Assembly: GCA_026988585.1 (NCBI GenBank)
Contig: JALSKY010000166.1
Coordinates: 1-13,917, forward strand
Origin: Deltaproteobacteria bacterium
Lineage (GTDB): Bacteria; Desulfobacterota; Dissulfuribacteria; Dissulfuribacterales; QOAL01
Direction: 5' to 3'
Length of the DNA stretch: 13,917 bases
Shown here: in pieces, positions 13,367-13,917 of the stretch
Layout of the letters: every line of letters starts with the position of its first letter
Position numbering within the stretch: position 1 is the stretch's first letter
Notes under the pieces: model-generated
The model's database searches: none
What the model was told of the DNA's origin: nothing
Seen by the model: only the letters and a program-made list of their open reading frames with translations
Program-made: the position numbers and the translations under genes

Positions 13367-13917
13367 TCATGAAAGGGCATGAGCGGATTGCCCTGAAGCC
13401 ACCACGAGAGCACCGAGCAGACCAAGATCCTCTCTGACCACCACTGAGAGAGGGATGGTCTGGAGCAGCCCTTTCATCCTGCCCTTATCCTCAAAGGCAT
13501 AACGCATGGCCTCTGGTTCCACCAGGTCAAGATTTTTGTTGATGATACCTCCAGCAAGGAATACACCTGATTTCGGAAGGGATTTAAGGGCAAGGTTTCC
13601 GGCCTCTGAAGCAAAGAGCTGAAAGAATAGATCCATGGTGTTGCAGCAGATGGGATCACCCTTTCTGGCCAGAGCGGCGACTTCGCGGGGAGCAGGAGAA
13701 TCCATCAAAAAATCATTACCTGGGACCTGCGTTGATTTGCCTGACAGAAAACGGAATATGTTCACAATTCCCTGGCCAGAAACTGCGCGTTCCTGGGAGG
13801 GATGCCCATAGAGATCCATGAGATAACAGGCCAGCTCCAACTCCTGCTGATTCCGTGGGGCAAAGGTGGCGTGACCCCCTTCAGTACGCAACACCTTCCA
13901 CCTATCTGTTCCAGGGC
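13367..13917 (-). CDS. glk: Glucokinase (Glk family), C-terminal part, cut by window edge
   Basis: ATP-dependent glucokinase of the bacterial Glk family (PF02685), forming glucose 6-phosphate in the cytoplasm. Only the last 183 residues are inside the window; the frame stays open to the edge through PGTDRWKVL before the EGGH motif, so the gene starts further right and the GTG at 13894 is not its start. Motifs seen: TEGGHATFAPR, which carries the glucose-binding Glu and His; GHPSQERAVSGQGIVNIFRF, with the further sugar-binding Glu; FLAGGIINKNL near the C-terminus, part of the nucleotide site; and the closing EDLGLLGALVVA, typical of the family end. It lies 76 bases before the zinc-ribbon gene on the same strand. 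A small hairpin covers its stop codon but has no T-run. A metabolic link to cobU/cobT is not obvious. Confidence 0.88.
   Translation of the reverse strand, partial: PGTDRWKVLRTEGGHATFAPRNQQELELACYLMDLYGHPSQERAVSGQGIVNIFRFLSGKSTQVPGNDFLMDSPAPREVAALARKGDPICCNTMDLFFQLFASEAGNLALKSLPKSGVFLAGGIINKNLDLVEPEAMRYAFEDKGRMKGLLQTIPLSVVVREDLGLLGALVVASGQSAHALS

Noticed and set aside
13365..13384. Hairpin with 7-base arms (GCTCATG/CATGAGC) at the end of the glucokinase gene
   Set aside because: It overlaps the stop codon and has no T-run on either strand, so it is not a convincing terminator.

Overview
The window (roughly 50% G+C) looks like a chromosomal piece of a Gram-negative, probably anaerobic bacterium of the deltaproteobacterial/Desulfobacterota type. 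The gene order ftsE-ftsX-envC-ctpA followed by a YibQ-type deacetylase, the outer-membrane-type lipoprotein, a short QueF and cobalamin salvage genes all fit. The assignment rests on gene content and protein style, not on a marker gene. I see no mobile element, CRISPR array, rRNA or tRNA. No stretch above 300 bases lacks a gene.

Left part, + strand (75-5802). ftsE, ftsX, envC-like and ctpA overlap or nearly touch (4-base overlaps, then a 4-base gap), so they form one operon. It closes with a good intrinsic terminator at 4312-4350. FtsE and FtsX form the ABC-type complex that should control the periplasmic EnvC-like coiled coil, which activates cell-wall amidases. CtpA is an S41 protease expected to act in the same compartment. 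After the terminator come a membrane-anchored YibQ-type polysaccharide deacetylase-fold protein and queF (queuosine precursor synthesis). The first 74 bases hold no gene I can support.

Right part, - strand (5807-13917, read right to left). The order is a glucokinase cut by the window edge, a small cysteine-rich zinc-ribbon protein, cobU, cobT, a polytopic Gate-domain (nucleoside-recognition) membrane protein, a very large lipoprotein, and a cation-diffusion-facilitator transporter. The lipoprotein fuses an M1-type metallopeptidase, a ChaN (haem-binding/TIKI-like fold) domain and a PDZ domain. Zinc-ribbon/cobU overlap by one base and cobT/Gate are 3 bases apart, so at least those pairs should be translated together. 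The other gaps are 33-76 bases without a terminator, so the block may be one long transcript. CobU and CobT work in late nucleotide-loop assembly of cobalamin; CobS is not in the window.

The least explained part is the linkage of cobU-cobT to the Gate protein, the M1-ChaN-PDZ lipoprotein and the zinc-ribbon protein. One hypothesis is envelope-level uptake or processing of corrinoid or another tetrapyrrole, but the sequence alone does not prove it. The two gene blocks converge at 5802/5807 with only 4 bases between stop codons.
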